Positions 9,314 to 19,500 of a stretch of DNA of 64,000 bases are shown here, one piece after another. Both the position numbers and the translations under genes were made by a program. Position 1 is the first letter of the stretch; each line of letters begins with the position of its first letter. The stretch is from Macrosoma leucophasiata (taxonomy: Eukaryota > Arthropoda > Insecta > Lepidoptera > Hedylidae): the NCBI GenBank assembly GCA_036365455.1, contig JAWQUS010000022.1, positions 4,340,001 to 4,404,000 of the forward strand, written 5' to 3'. The notes under the pieces were generated by a model. It did no database searches. It had not been told where the DNA came from and worked only from the letters and a program-made list of their open reading frames with translations.

Positions 9314-12273
9314 CTGAAAAAAAAAACAAATATTTTTTATAGTGACATGTAAATTACTTTAAATATTTTTTATTTTACATGACACACACAACATTTTAAT
9401 TACGAAGATTTAGGTTTGCTCATCTAAAACAAATATGTGTCCACAATTTTTGTGCACACATACAACAAACTATATCTGTGGTATGGGTTGGTAGAGGGTG
9501 TGTGTCAGAACCAAGTGGGGTTGAAAATCGGCACTTCAAAGGTTAATATTTCGCAAACATACTCCTTTAAGAAAAACCATTCCTCACCAAGTCATGTTTT
9601 TTTTAATGAAAAATTAAAAGATAAAAAATCATCCCTATTTCACCATAGAGTTAAAAATAATCTCGAGATTTAATTTTACAGATTTTTTTAAATCGAAGCC
9701 ATGGGGAAACTTTAAGGCTTCCCAGTAGGCTATAGTACTCTAAAAATGATAGCAAGAGTTACCTTTCATTAGGGTTGCTGAGGATTCTTCTTCCTCTTCC
9801 TCATAATGAGGAAGTTCCGCAATATTTTGGGATACTCAACCGTTTCCACATCCTCAAAATTAAAATAAAAAAATCCTCTTCCGCTATCGCTTCCTCAAAA
9901 TTTAAGAGGAATTTATGAGGAATTTTGTTGCGCATGCGCGTCGCGTATCGATCGCAACGCACACGCCGCAGCACGGTGCCAGGCCGAACAGGCGAGCGAG
10001 ACCTTCCCACCCGCCACCGGCGCTGTTCCTTGATTGTTTGTTTTAATTTTATTGACATACATTATTTTGTTTATACGCGTACTCAACTTAAAAAATCTAA
10101 ATATTCGGGGCTTTACAGAACTGTATCTTTACAATACCTATCTTCTCTTCCATCAAATGTACCAGCAAACGACTTTTTAGCAATGCTGTATTGGTATATG
10201 ATGAGCTATAAAACCGGTTGTTGGGGAAACAGCGTCCAAATATTTTTTTTATAAAAATTAACCTCCCTGTTTAAAATAAATTTCGATTAATAGTATTCAA
10301 TTCTTTTATTTTGATTAATAATATTCGACTTAAATACCTAATTAACAAAGAAATAAAGACTGCATTCTTATTTTCATTTCAATTCCTAAATGAAATTGTG
10401 TCATTCACTCATCTATTTTTTTTTGGTGTTCGTGTTTTTTTTATGTCTGTAGGTTGACAGACAAGCAGACGGGCCACTTGATGGAAAGTGGTCACCGTCG
10501 CCTATGAACATTTGCAACACCAGGGGAGTTGCCAACGCGCTGCCAGCCCTGAAGGACTCCTTTGACGCCATTTTTGAAGAACCTCTTAATGTAGCACCTA
10601 GGGAACACCTCAGAGGGAAGTTCGTTCCACAATTTACACGTTCTGGGCAAGAACGAACGTGAAAACCGCACCGTTTAGCACTGCCAGGTGTCCAGTCGGT
10701 GTGGGTGGAACTTCTCTCTTCGGCGGGTAGTACGGTGTAGGAAAATAGATGGTAGCACAATGTCAAACAGTTCAGCAGAGCACTCACCATTGTAGAGACG
10801 GTACAACACGCACATACTCCCAATGTCTCTGCGTAGGCTCAGATGTTCGAGCCTGTCAGTAAGTCCTGAATCTTTAACAATACGAAAGGCGCATTTTTGT
10901 AGGGATTCAAGTGGACCAAGCTAGTATTTGGGGGCTCCCGCCCACAAATGAGTATGAGTGGTAGTAGCAGCCCCGAAGTGAAAGTGAATACTGCCTGGCT
11001 TTGTTAAGCACCCCTAGCTTTTTGGATGCCAACTTGCTCTTACACTTGTGGGCTTACCCCACTATTGTACAGCAGAGAGATTTGTATGGCCTGGAATGAG
11101 AAGGGATTGCAGAGAATGGGCTCGCTCATGCTTGTCATGCCAACGAGCAAAAGTAAGTCGCCATGTGTCGGCTCCAGTAGGCACTTTTAATTTACCTCGC
11201 GCTCGTTTCAAGCATGTGCATATCGATTTGATAGGTCCACTTCCAATATCAGAAGGGCATAAATACTGTCTAACAGCTATAGACAGGTTTACTCGATGGC
11301 CGGAAGTCGTTCCTATACCAGATATTACCGCAGAAACCGTGGCCAAAGCATTTATTTCCGGCTGGATTTCTAGATTCGGCGTGCCTATAGATATTGTCAC
11401 AGATCGTGGCCGTCAATTTGAGTCTGCACTATTCCAACATCTGGCAAAAACCACGGGATTCCAGCACAGACGCACAACGGCCTACCATCCAGCGTGTAAT
11501 GGATTGGTGGAACGCTTCCATAGACAGCTCAAGGCCTCTATAACCTGTCATGCTAGCGCTAGTTGGTCAGAAATCCTACCTTTCGTGCTATTAGGTATTC
11601 GTACCGCATTCAAAGAGGATCTACAGACTTCTTCTGCTGAGTTGCTGTACGGTGAGCCATTACGACTTCCTGGGGAATTCTTCGACCCTGGCTCTTCCTG
11701 CACAGATGATTTGTCTGATTTTACAGCGCGACTGCGCTCGTTCGGCGAGAATCTGAAGCCTGTAACAGCATCTCACCATAGCAAACACAAAGTGTTTATT
11801 TTTAAAGAGCTTGCCACCGCAGATCACGTCTTCTTACGCGAAGACGCCGCGCGTGCTCCTCTACAACCAGCCTACACAGGACCACACAAGGTACTAGAAA
11901 AAGGCAATAAAGTTTTCAAGTTACTGGTCAAAGGTAAAACTGTGACCGTTTCGATTGACCGCTTAAAACCAGCATTTGTACTTACCGACAGTGAAGAGGA
12001 AGACAAACCATTCGCCATCAACACACCTCCAGGTTTACCTAAAACGTCTTCCCAAGCTGCACCAGCTCGACCTCCCAACCCTCCTTCAGTAACACCTCAT
12101 GCTCCGGTTCCTTCCCTTGTTGTTCCCAAAATCACACGCTCCGGCCGGCGAGTAAGATTCCCGGAATATTATCGCCCTTAGCCAGGTCTCTGGGGGGGAG
12201 TTATGTGGGCTTACCCCACTATTGTACTTACCTCAGTATACATATAAATACAAATTTACAATACATATAAACA

Positions 12274-12329
<56 letters not shown>

Positions 12330-14305
12330 TGCACACATGCATAATTATATACATGCATAAATAATTATATTAAGTCAATATTTAAATATCGTGCAATGCT
12401 GTTGCCGTGCACAATGGAAACGGGCGATAACATTGTATTGTACCGTTACCATCGTGTGACGTCACTGTCGCCCGCCGTAGCTCGTCGAGCTCCGGCCGGC
12501 GCACGCGCACCAGTCGTGTTCGCTTCCTCATACGCCTAACCCGCGTCTCTGTATACCGAGCTCTCGCACGGCTTCGCCTGTCGCGTATATATTTTTAGTC
12601 AACAAACAAAAGCTTACCATTTCTGTGCTTGTCTGCTGTACCGTGCTGTGCTTACTGTTTCTCTTCTGTTTCTATTGTCGTGCTTGTTCTCCTTCAACAT
12701 TGTGTGGTGTGTTTGTGTAATAAACAATAAACTTTGTTTGAGTAAGTACCTGGACTTGTTTGTTTTACCACGCAAATCACTCGCCACACACTCAATGTGA
12801 CTCCCGAATTGCACTTCGTTCGATATGTCTACGCCCAGGATACAGATACTTTTACCAACGGCGATCGGAATGCCCTGGAACTGTGGTGCTACAATGCATG
12901 GCGTTTTTTTAGCGGTGAACGTGCAGACTTGTGTCCTCGAGGGGTTGAACTGCATTAAATCAAGTCGACCCCAATCCGAGACCCGCTCCAGAGAGTGCTC
13001 GATTTCAGACACAAGTCTAGTCCTTCTTTCCTCGATAAGTGTCCGAGAAGCATTTGCACGGCTAGTGTAGTATGTATCTCCCGTACTATCATCGGTATAG
13101 CAATGAAAATTGGAGTTTGGCTCCAACATTTCATTGATTTGCAGAAGAAATAGCGTGGGAGATAGCACAGAGCCTTGCGGCACACCAGCGTTGATAGGTA
13201 GTCTGTCTGAGCGCTGACAGTCAACTAAGACTTGTATATAACACTCAGACAGAAAGCTGGCTGTCCAGTTGCATAGCCTCTCGGGAAGACCGTAGGATGG
13301 AAGTTTCGCGAGAAGTGCCCTGTGCCAGACCCGGTCAAAGGCCTTATCAATGTCGTTGTGTAGATATGTCACTGAACTCGTCCTTAACTGCTGGACCAAG
13401 TTTTGTATATATATATACTTAGTTAAGTAGATAGACAGGACAGCGGATTTTAGGTTGGGTCCGCTAGTATTTATATCTTCGTATCATCCTCTTCTCATTT
13501 CTGTAGCGCGCAAGGCCTCCCGGCTGGTGTAGAACGCAAGCGATCTAAACGATTAAGCGATACGGGTGCGGTCGGGTGTGTGACGGAAAATTAAAATGCG
13601 CATTTTCGTGCTTTGGAGAGCAGGACGCCGACGGTCCCGGTTGCTATCGACAGATAGCAGTCGTTAAACCTTGTCGAAGGCTTTATGGGCGGTTTGAAAA
13701 CATCCGACAGCGGGTTGGCCACTAACCCTTGCAAGTAACTCCACCAACCCGCATTGGAGCAGTGTGGTGGAGTAAGCTCCAGACCTCCCCTCAAGAAGGG
13801 GAGAGACTCGTGCCCAGCAGTGGGACGTTTCAAGGGTTGCTATTATTATTATGTCATCTGCTTCCTCTGCCGCTTCCTCATCCGCATCCTCTTCCTCATA
13901 AAATATCCTCTAAATTGGCGCATCACAATTCCTCTTCCTCCTCCTCTTCCTCATAATCACTTCCTCAACAACCCTACCTTACATGGAATAATCGCCTTTA
14001 AAATGTAACCTCCATAGTCATAAATGTATTTTAGCTAAAGTGTTGCTAATGTCTCCTTTGTCCTTTTCTATCCTGCACATTTGACAATGCAACTGACAAA
14101 GACAAAGCATTCTATAACTAAAACGTATCTAATGTATGTTTATGAATAAGGGGGTTAGAATTTAAATAAACTTACTATTATATGGTGTGTATCTATCAGA
14201 TAACAAGCCTTCCAGATTGTATCCAATTATACCAACTACTGCTGCTATTGGTAGTGTAATATAAGGTGCATTAGTCCTCAGAAACTGCATGAGTATCGGC
14301 CACAT
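9183..14305 (-). CDS. SMIM12: SMIM12, small integral membrane protein 12 (two coding exons)
   Basis: A small single-pass membrane protein conserved in animals; its molecular role is poorly known. Exons 14305-14176 and 9313-9183 join as an AA|G-type split codon (A from exon 1, AG from exon 2, giving Lys) into 86 residues; the human protein is about 92. Exon 1 starts [20 protein letters not shown], with a hydrophobic segment at residues 13-30. Exon 2 gives the charged tail with [15 protein letters not shown] and [11 protein letters not shown]. The start Met is preceded directly by TTTTCAG, so a 5' UTR intron probably ends there. The coding intron is about 4.9 kb and is mostly a composite hAT-like transposon. 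It is head to head with NDUFAF5. Confidence 0.93.
10405..11042 (-). pseudogene. LINE-A 3' part (C-terminal RT region and 3' UTR)
   Basis: The minus strand encodes fragments such as [26 protein letters not shown] and [20 protein letters not shown] in shifted frames, followed by an A-rich tail near 10430. It continues the reverse transcriptase at 12793-13399; the break at 11042/12793 is the LTR element insertion. The copy at 22410-22990 is the uninterrupted counterpart. Confidence 0.85.
11071..12181 (+). pseudogene. Gypsy-type pol fragment: integrase
   Basis: The open frame lacks its own start. The zinc-binding Cys pair CLSCQRAK is present, but the His pair is missing with the deleted DNA. The integrase core follows with the D,D,E triad: [33 protein letters not shown] Pro-rich tail ends at the TAG at 12179-12181. 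The polypurine tract CTGGGGGGGAG sits just before the 3' LTR. The frame has no internal stops, so the element is fairly young. Confidence 0.9.
12204..12788 (+). repeat. 3' LTR of the gypsy-type element
   Basis: 585 bp starting TGTGGGCTTACC and ending CGCCACA (TG...CA). It contains an (AC)n microsatellite at about 12280-12326, a TATA-like GTATATATTTTTAG near 12585 and AATAAA near 12720, which fit promoter and polyadenylation functions. Confidence 0.88.
12793..13399 (-). pseudogene. LINE-A reverse transcriptase fragment (jockey-like)
   Basis: The minus frame shows [20 protein letters not shown], then [32 protein letters not shown] (motif C as TDD instead of ADD) and [17 protein letters not shown]. 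It is truncated at the N-terminal side at about 13400 and cut by the LTR element at 12792. The last residues of the reported frame beyond IEC come from the LTR and are not native. Confidence 0.9.
13497..13850 (+). repeat. SINE-C copy inside composite element 1
   Basis: Starts GTAGCGCGCAAGGCCTCCCG and ends AGGGTTGC plus (TAT/ATT)n at about 13850. The base changes GACGCCGACGG in place of the usual AAGCCGTCGG are nearly shared with the SINE in composite copy 2, showing common descent. Confidence 0.9.
14016..14154. mobile_element. piggyBac-like MITE, left end worn
   Basis: CATAAATGTATTTTAGCTAA and TTATGAATAAGGGGGTTAGA match the intact copy at 39485-39629. The left CCCCCTTAT terminus is missing. 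It lies between the hAT-like element and SMIM12 exon 1. Confidence 0.7.
14176..14305 (-). CDS. SMIM12: SMIM12 first coding exon
   Basis: ATG at 14305-14303; 43 codons plus one base; donor GTAAGT from 14175 downward. The predicted longer frame upstream of this Met reads through intron and SINE-A and is not native. Confidence 0.93.
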
Positions 14306-14366
14306 CTGAAAATGTATGGTAAAGTCAAACATATATATTTTATCTAACGAAGAGGGCAAATAACCA

Positions 14367-14580
14367 TGCAGTTTACATTGATGTTGAATGATGACTGCAG
14401 CCTTTAGACACCCACAGAAAGACAAAGGTCACAGGCCTAAGGTGTTATGCCTCTGTGCTGGAAATTACAGGACCATACATTACCACCTGACTGGAACACT
14501 ACAATTTAGTGGCAAGTATATTAGGTAATGCGGTGATGCCTACGCCCACGAGCTCTGTCACTGGAGCTCTACTACCAGTA
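14367..14580 (-). repeat. SINE-A copy
   Basis: Minus orientation, from ACCATGCAGTTTACATTGAT to GTCACTGGAGCTCTACTACC. It is immediately upstream of the SMIM12 coding start. Confidence 0.88.
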
Positions 14581-14674
14581 TGTCTCTGTGATAGTTATTA
14601 TCGGGCCATAATAAAAATATTTACAAATATATGGAACTCAGTAGCTCTTTTGGCAGTTTTCAATTTTTTTACAT

Positions 14675-14780
14675 GGCTGTACCACCTGACTGGAACATGG
14701 TAGTGCTGAACACTTGGTGGTAAGTAGGTGAGGTTATGCGGTGGTGCTTCGTGCTCCGCCACTGGAGCTCTACCGACAGT
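14675..14780 (-). repeat. SINE-A 5' half
   Basis: GTACCACCTGACTGGAACAT through CCACTGGAGCTCTACCGACA. From 14781 to 15335 no repeat or gene is recognised; it could hold SMIM12 5' UTR sequence. Confidence 0.8.
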
Positions 14781-15339
14781 AAATATATGAATCAACTACT
14801 ATTCAAGTGTCTGTTCTTCTTACGCGAGCCCGCCTGCTCATAAATAAGGTAATTTACGTAAACAAGTTATTCTACAGTTTAAAATAATATGTAATGAGTA
14901 TAAGAAGTTCATAGTTCATGACGAAACTAAGACTACTGTATGTGGTTTATGCTTAAGTTATCTCCCCGACATTGAGTTGTTTGCCTAAACTTTTGGGGCG
15001 ATTTTGCAGATATTATAAACCTAGTAAATAAACTGGTGAGTATCCTGATGAAGTAACTGATCCTATCCAATCCTTCCAGAGTAACTGATGAGATCGATCT
15101 TTTTACAGTATAATTCCACATGATGCTTCAAGTTATTCCGTAACGATTTATGTAATTTATAAAAAAAGAAAATAGGTTATAATACCGACAGAACGGTAAA
15201 ATTATTGAGTTACAAGTTACTTAATGTGTACGGTGTAATTAATTTATTTAATCCTACCTTCCCGTAAGAAACACAAATTCACAAAAACTATAGAAAATTA
15301 TCGAAAATTGAGGAAAACTCGTATAAAATCCCTCTATTT

Positions 15340-15785
15340 ATCAATTTTTGTCAATTTTGACAATTTTTTTATTTTTTTTTTATTATGGCATCGTTATTAC
15401 GCATATTGCCAGTGTCAAGTAAAACGATATTTCGTATTTATTTAAGCAGGGTAAAAGTAAGTATATTATAGTCATCAAGTATAATATGCAAGTATCAAGT
15501 ATATAAGTTATCAAGTATAATATGTCAGTTAAGTGAGTTACAATCAAGTTATTCGAGTAAAGCGATGGCTACTTTACCAGAACATTTACAATGAAGTTTT
15601 GGAGGCAACCTGAAAGGTCGTGTTTTCGCACTGTTATTCTATTTCACTATACACGGGCACTATAATAAACCTGTATCAAACAAAATGCCACCAACTTTAT
15701 TCAATATAACTTAAAAATACACCAAGAAAATTAAATAAAATAAGAGCACCATACACCTCTTTCAAGGTTCCCGCCAAAACTCCTT
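15340..15785 (+). repeat. Rep-G repeat, near-complete copy
   Basis: Runs from a TTTGTCAATTTTGACAATTT start through CATCGTTATTACGCATATTG to TTCCCGCCAAAACTCC. Flanks suggest inverted TTGTCAATTTTGACA / TTTGACAAATTGACAATTGA ends, so a DNA transposon is possible. Other copies: 1-62, 19860-20200 (-), 51455-51848, and a diverged one at 52920-53150. Confidence 0.7.
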
Positions 15786-16079
15786 TGACAAATTGACAAT
15801 TGATGAAATAATTGATCAATATAAAATTGGGCATGTTTGGTATCACAGATCACTACTAAGTACTTACACAAAATTAAAAATGTATAAAGCTGATCTTCTA
15901 GTCATTTTTTGTAAAATTCGACAGATTCTTCCTACCTAGATTAAAAACCGACACGATCACATCCAGCGGTATAAATTGAGCACAATTGAATTGAGAAATG
16001 CTGGCGAAATATATTATACTAAATTGTATCTGTATATATTTTTTTTGATGAAAAGTAACCAAGTATTCCCAGACAAGTC

Positions 16080-16238
16080 TACAAGTAGCCCAGTTTCCTA
16101 AACGATTACGCATGTGTCAAATGTCAAACTGACAAAATAAATAAAAACATAACCTCTCTTTTCAATTTTACGAAATTTTCTTAATTACTAGGTATGCATT
16201 TAATCTTAATTTTAAAATAGAAAAACAAGGTTAAGAAC
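16080..16238. promoter_or_regulatory. Candidate divergent promoter zone, NDUFAF5 side
   Basis: The short gap before the NDUFAF5 start holds ATGTCAAACTGACAAAATAA and a T/C-rich stretch ACCTCTCTTTTC. NDUFAF5 and SMIM12 diverge from the 14.3-16.24 kb interval, so shared control is plausible, but no core element is decisive. Inferred from layout only. Confidence 0.3.
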
Positions 16239-16542
16239 ATGTCGCAAATCAACTACTTTCGCTTGTTATCTAATACAGGCTCAAACAGATCGTTGAAACG
16301 GTGCAAACATCTATTCAATTTAGATTATAGGAATTCAAGTTCCGATGCTCAGAAAAAGACCGCCAGTTCTGTATACCGTAGCATGAACATATTTGATAGG
16401 AAAGTGAAGGTGTTACAGCGAGAGCGATCCGCGCAGAGGGAAGATTACCACCTAGCTGAGTATATAAAAGAAGAAGTTGGCTGGAGAACGGCAGATCGCG
16501 TATTTGATATTAAAAGAACGTTCAAAAACGCTGTTGAACTTG
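16239..16542 (+). CDS. NDUFAF5: NDUFAF5 exon 1
   Basis: ATG at 16239 after AAGAAC; 101 codons plus one base. Donor GTAAGT at 16543. It carries the presequence and the MNIFDRK start of the conserved domain. Confidence 0.93.
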
Positions 16543-19500
16543 GTAAGTACATTTATATAACGAAAATAATGTATACAGCTTATGTACGGCCCTGTAATTT
16601 CCGGCACAGAGGAATAATATACCTTAGGACCTAAGGTATTATGCCTCTGTGCCTCATTGCCATTCATAAGGCCTAAGGCATTGGAATCTATATATGTATC
16701 TTCACACCAGGTCCCTTACGGGGTAGGTAGAGAGTGTGGAGCACCAGACATCCTGATCCTGACATTGGAATCTCTGGTTTAATTTTGATGTTTTCTTATT
16801 CATTCTTTATTTACCATCAATGTGAACTGTGTGCCTGTTTGTCACTTCATGAAATGTATTTTTTTTATTTAAGGACTGTAATATGAATAATACTATGACT
16901 GATATGACAGTTTTATAAATAATTAAAATTCTGTTTCAAGGGACAAAAAAATCATAAATTTTAAAGAATCATGGCAAGTTTCATACATTGATTTGAACAA
17001 AATAAGTTTGAAAAAGGTACAAGCTAAAAAGGATTAAAAATATTATCTAGGGAACCTAAAGAACATTTTCTGGTATTTAAAATATTTTTAAATCACCAGA
17101 ACAAAAATCTACTTTCCTAACAACAGTAGAAGCACTCCATACCAAAGTTCAAATTCAAACTTTTTACTGCGGAGAGTTAAAAATATTTTAAGTATCAGGA
17201 AATGTTGTTTAGGTTCACTGGATAATATTTCCATGCTGTTTTACCGTGTACCTTTTCTTTCATTTTTTTCTGTACAAATCTTGTCATGATCCTTTATGAT
17301 GTTTTTTTTTTTGAATTATTATCTATGTTCTAATATTATATTCATGATTGTTACGTAAAAATATTTTTAGCCTCATAAGGCCATGATATTTGTTCTAAGG
17401 AGTTAAAAGACATTAGAGAAAGTAGCAAGAAATCAAGTAGCTATCATTGATTTTTTTTAATGTAATGGAAGGGCAAACAAGCTTGCAGTTCACTTTGATG
17501 TTAAGTGATGACAGCAGCCTATAGACACTCACACAAAGACTAAGGTCAAAAGGCAGATGCGTTACCACTCCTGAAGCCTAAGGTGTTATGCATGCCACTG
17601 TGCCAGAAATTACAATGCCATACATTACCACCTGACTGGAACACGATAGTGCTGAACACTACCATTTATTGGCGAGTATATTAGATAATACGGTGATCCC
17701 TACGCCCGCGAGCTTCGTCACTGAAGCTCTACCACCAGTAGTTCATTTGATTGATTGTAGTAGATCATCATTGCATTGAACAGCACCTATTTGGTTTTCA
17801 GGCGCCTCTCGCGGTTACGTCTCCCGTCATTTCCTTCCAGATAGCGTAGAGAAAGTGACATTATGTGATACATCACAGACACATTTAGACAAGGCGTTAG
17901 TTGGTGAAGGTGTGCAGTGTGAGAGACGGGTGATGGACGAGGAGAGTATTGATGTGAGTGAGTATTCATATTTCTTTTAAAAACAACTCTATCTCTAAGC
18001 CAGTGACGTAGCTATAGGGAGGCGGCGGGGACGGTGCGGATGCACCGGGTGCCACCCGTTTGGGGGTGGACTGTGCTGGAGCTGTTTAGACGTGAAAGCG
18101 CAACACAAAACTCACTTTCGCAGTTATTATACCAGGGGGCGCCAGAGACAGAATTGGTGATAGAGCTCCAGTGATGGAGCTCGTGGGAGTAGGCACCACC
18201 GCATTAACTAATATATAATAATAATAATAATGGCAACTATGAGTTACTAAATGGTAGTATGTTATGTATGTAAGTATCATCACGCCAGGTCGCTAACAGG
18301 GTAGGCAGATAGTGTGGAGCGCCAGATATTCCGGTCCTGACAAACCTCCCGTGCCTCATCTACCTAAATACCTCCTACCGCGGCTTTAGTCTCAATAAAA
18401 CATTTTGTTTCAGTTCCCAACCAATAGTGTTGATCTGATGGTGTCATCTTTAGCACTCCACTGGGTGAACGATCTCCCAGGGTGTTTTGACAAGATCATG
18501 CGCTGTTTGACACCTGATGGGGTTAGTATTCGTTTTTTTGTTATGGTAGAATGCATAGAGCAACACGGACCACCGGCCGTGGATCGGAGGAGAGTGGCCA
18601 TATGCAGGCTTTCCCCTCTGTCAAAGTACAAGCCCAAATGGACCTACGCCTGTCGCCCAGATGTTAATTTTTTTTTAATGTATTAAAAGTGGCAAACAAG
18701 CGTGCAGTTCACATTGATGTTAAGTGATGACTGCAGCCTATAAACACCCACACAATGACCAGAGGTCAAAATGCATATGCATTGCCACTCCTGAGGCCTA
18801 AGGTGTTATGCCTCTGTGCCAGAAATTACAGAGCCGTACATTACCACCTGATTGGAACACGATAATGCTGAACACTACCATTTAGTGGCAAGTATATAAG
18901 GTAATGCGGTGGTGCCTGCTCCCGCGAGCTCCGTCACTGGAGCTCTACCACCAGTGAAAAACATCTTTCAACATTACTTCAACATCTGTACCTACAGTAT
19001 ACAACAGGATATATTGCACATCGACCTTAGAGAATGAGAATATGAGAATGAGACTTCGGCTTATTTCGGGTCTGTAGAGCGTTATCTCTTTGGCACCTTT
19101 GAAATACCTAGTTATGTAATGTTTGTCGACCATTTTGATCAAATTTTGACCAATACCGTAGTATCAGTGCTTACGTAGGCACTGTGCAACAGAGATAACG
19201 CTCTACGAAGTCGGAACTAGCCGATTGTCTCTTTAATTTGCTCTATGTGTAATATTTCTTGCTGGGTTACTGTTTATTTATTTTATATCATATAAAATAA
19301 CAGTTAACAAATTAACTGCCTTGGTAGCCTAGTGGTAGCAGGCCACTACCACTACGCTGAGGTCCTGGGTTCAATTCCCGGGTAGGGGTTTATCAGAGAT
19401 AATGGTCCTTTAATAAAAGTCCTTTATCTCTGATTCTATTGGGATTTTTCCATTATCTGGAAATTTCCCAGTACCTCGTAAGTTTGGTAATGTGCTCGGA

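Larger units (their letters stand above)
11047..12788 (+). mobile_element. Ty3/gypsy-type LTR retrotransposon, internally deleted
   Basis: It begins with 24 bp of LTR (11047-11070, TGTGGGCTTACCCCACTATT), jumps straight into pol, and ends with a complete 3' LTR. The target duplication CACT (11043-11046, 12789-12792) interrupts LINE-A. The bulk of the 5' LTR, gag, protease and reverse transcriptase are gone, so it cannot move alone. Confidence 0.88.
9770..13976 (+). mobile_element. Composite hAT-like transposon, copy 1 (with LINE, LTR element and SINE inside)
   Basis: The ends are TAGGGTTGCTGAGGA and, inverted, TCCTCAACAACCCTA. Flanks CCTTTCAT (9762-9769) and CCTTACAT (13977-13984) match at 7 of 8 bases, an 8-bp duplication expected of hAT elements. 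Subterminal regions are packed with CCTCTTCCTC/GAGGAAG motifs, plausible transposase-binding repeats, and a CpG-rich block lies at 9930-10030. No transposase is seen. Inside, in order: LINE-A (minus), split by an LTR retrotransposon, then SINE-C (plus). The same cargo occurs in the inverted copy at 20574-23606. It sits in the SMIM12 intron. Confidence 0.82.

Noticed and set aside
11048..12181. Complete 377-residue protein starting at 11048
   Set aside because: The supposed start is inside the 24-bp LTR remnant and uses GTG. It is a truncated integrase, not an intact gene.
12614..12790. C-terminal extension of the LINE-A reverse transcriptase
   Set aside because: Past IEC the frame runs into the LTR of the inserted gypsy-type element; the homologous copy continues with KTKLASKK instead.
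14162..14425. 87-residue minus frame taken as the full SMIM12 protein
   Set aside because: Its N-terminal part is intron and SINE-A, and its C-terminus reads past a GTAAGT donor. Only the MWPIL... to ...PYN part is native.
16239..16634. 131-residue single-exon protein
   Set aside because: The last residues read into the intron and a SINE-A. The true exon ends at the GTAAGT at 16543 and continues in NDUFAF5 exon 2.
19327..19390. Functional tRNA gene
   Set aside because: A and B boxes are present, but the element continues for 315 bp, recurs at 26.7, 36.3, 42.7 and 60.0 kb, and has target duplications: SINE-B.
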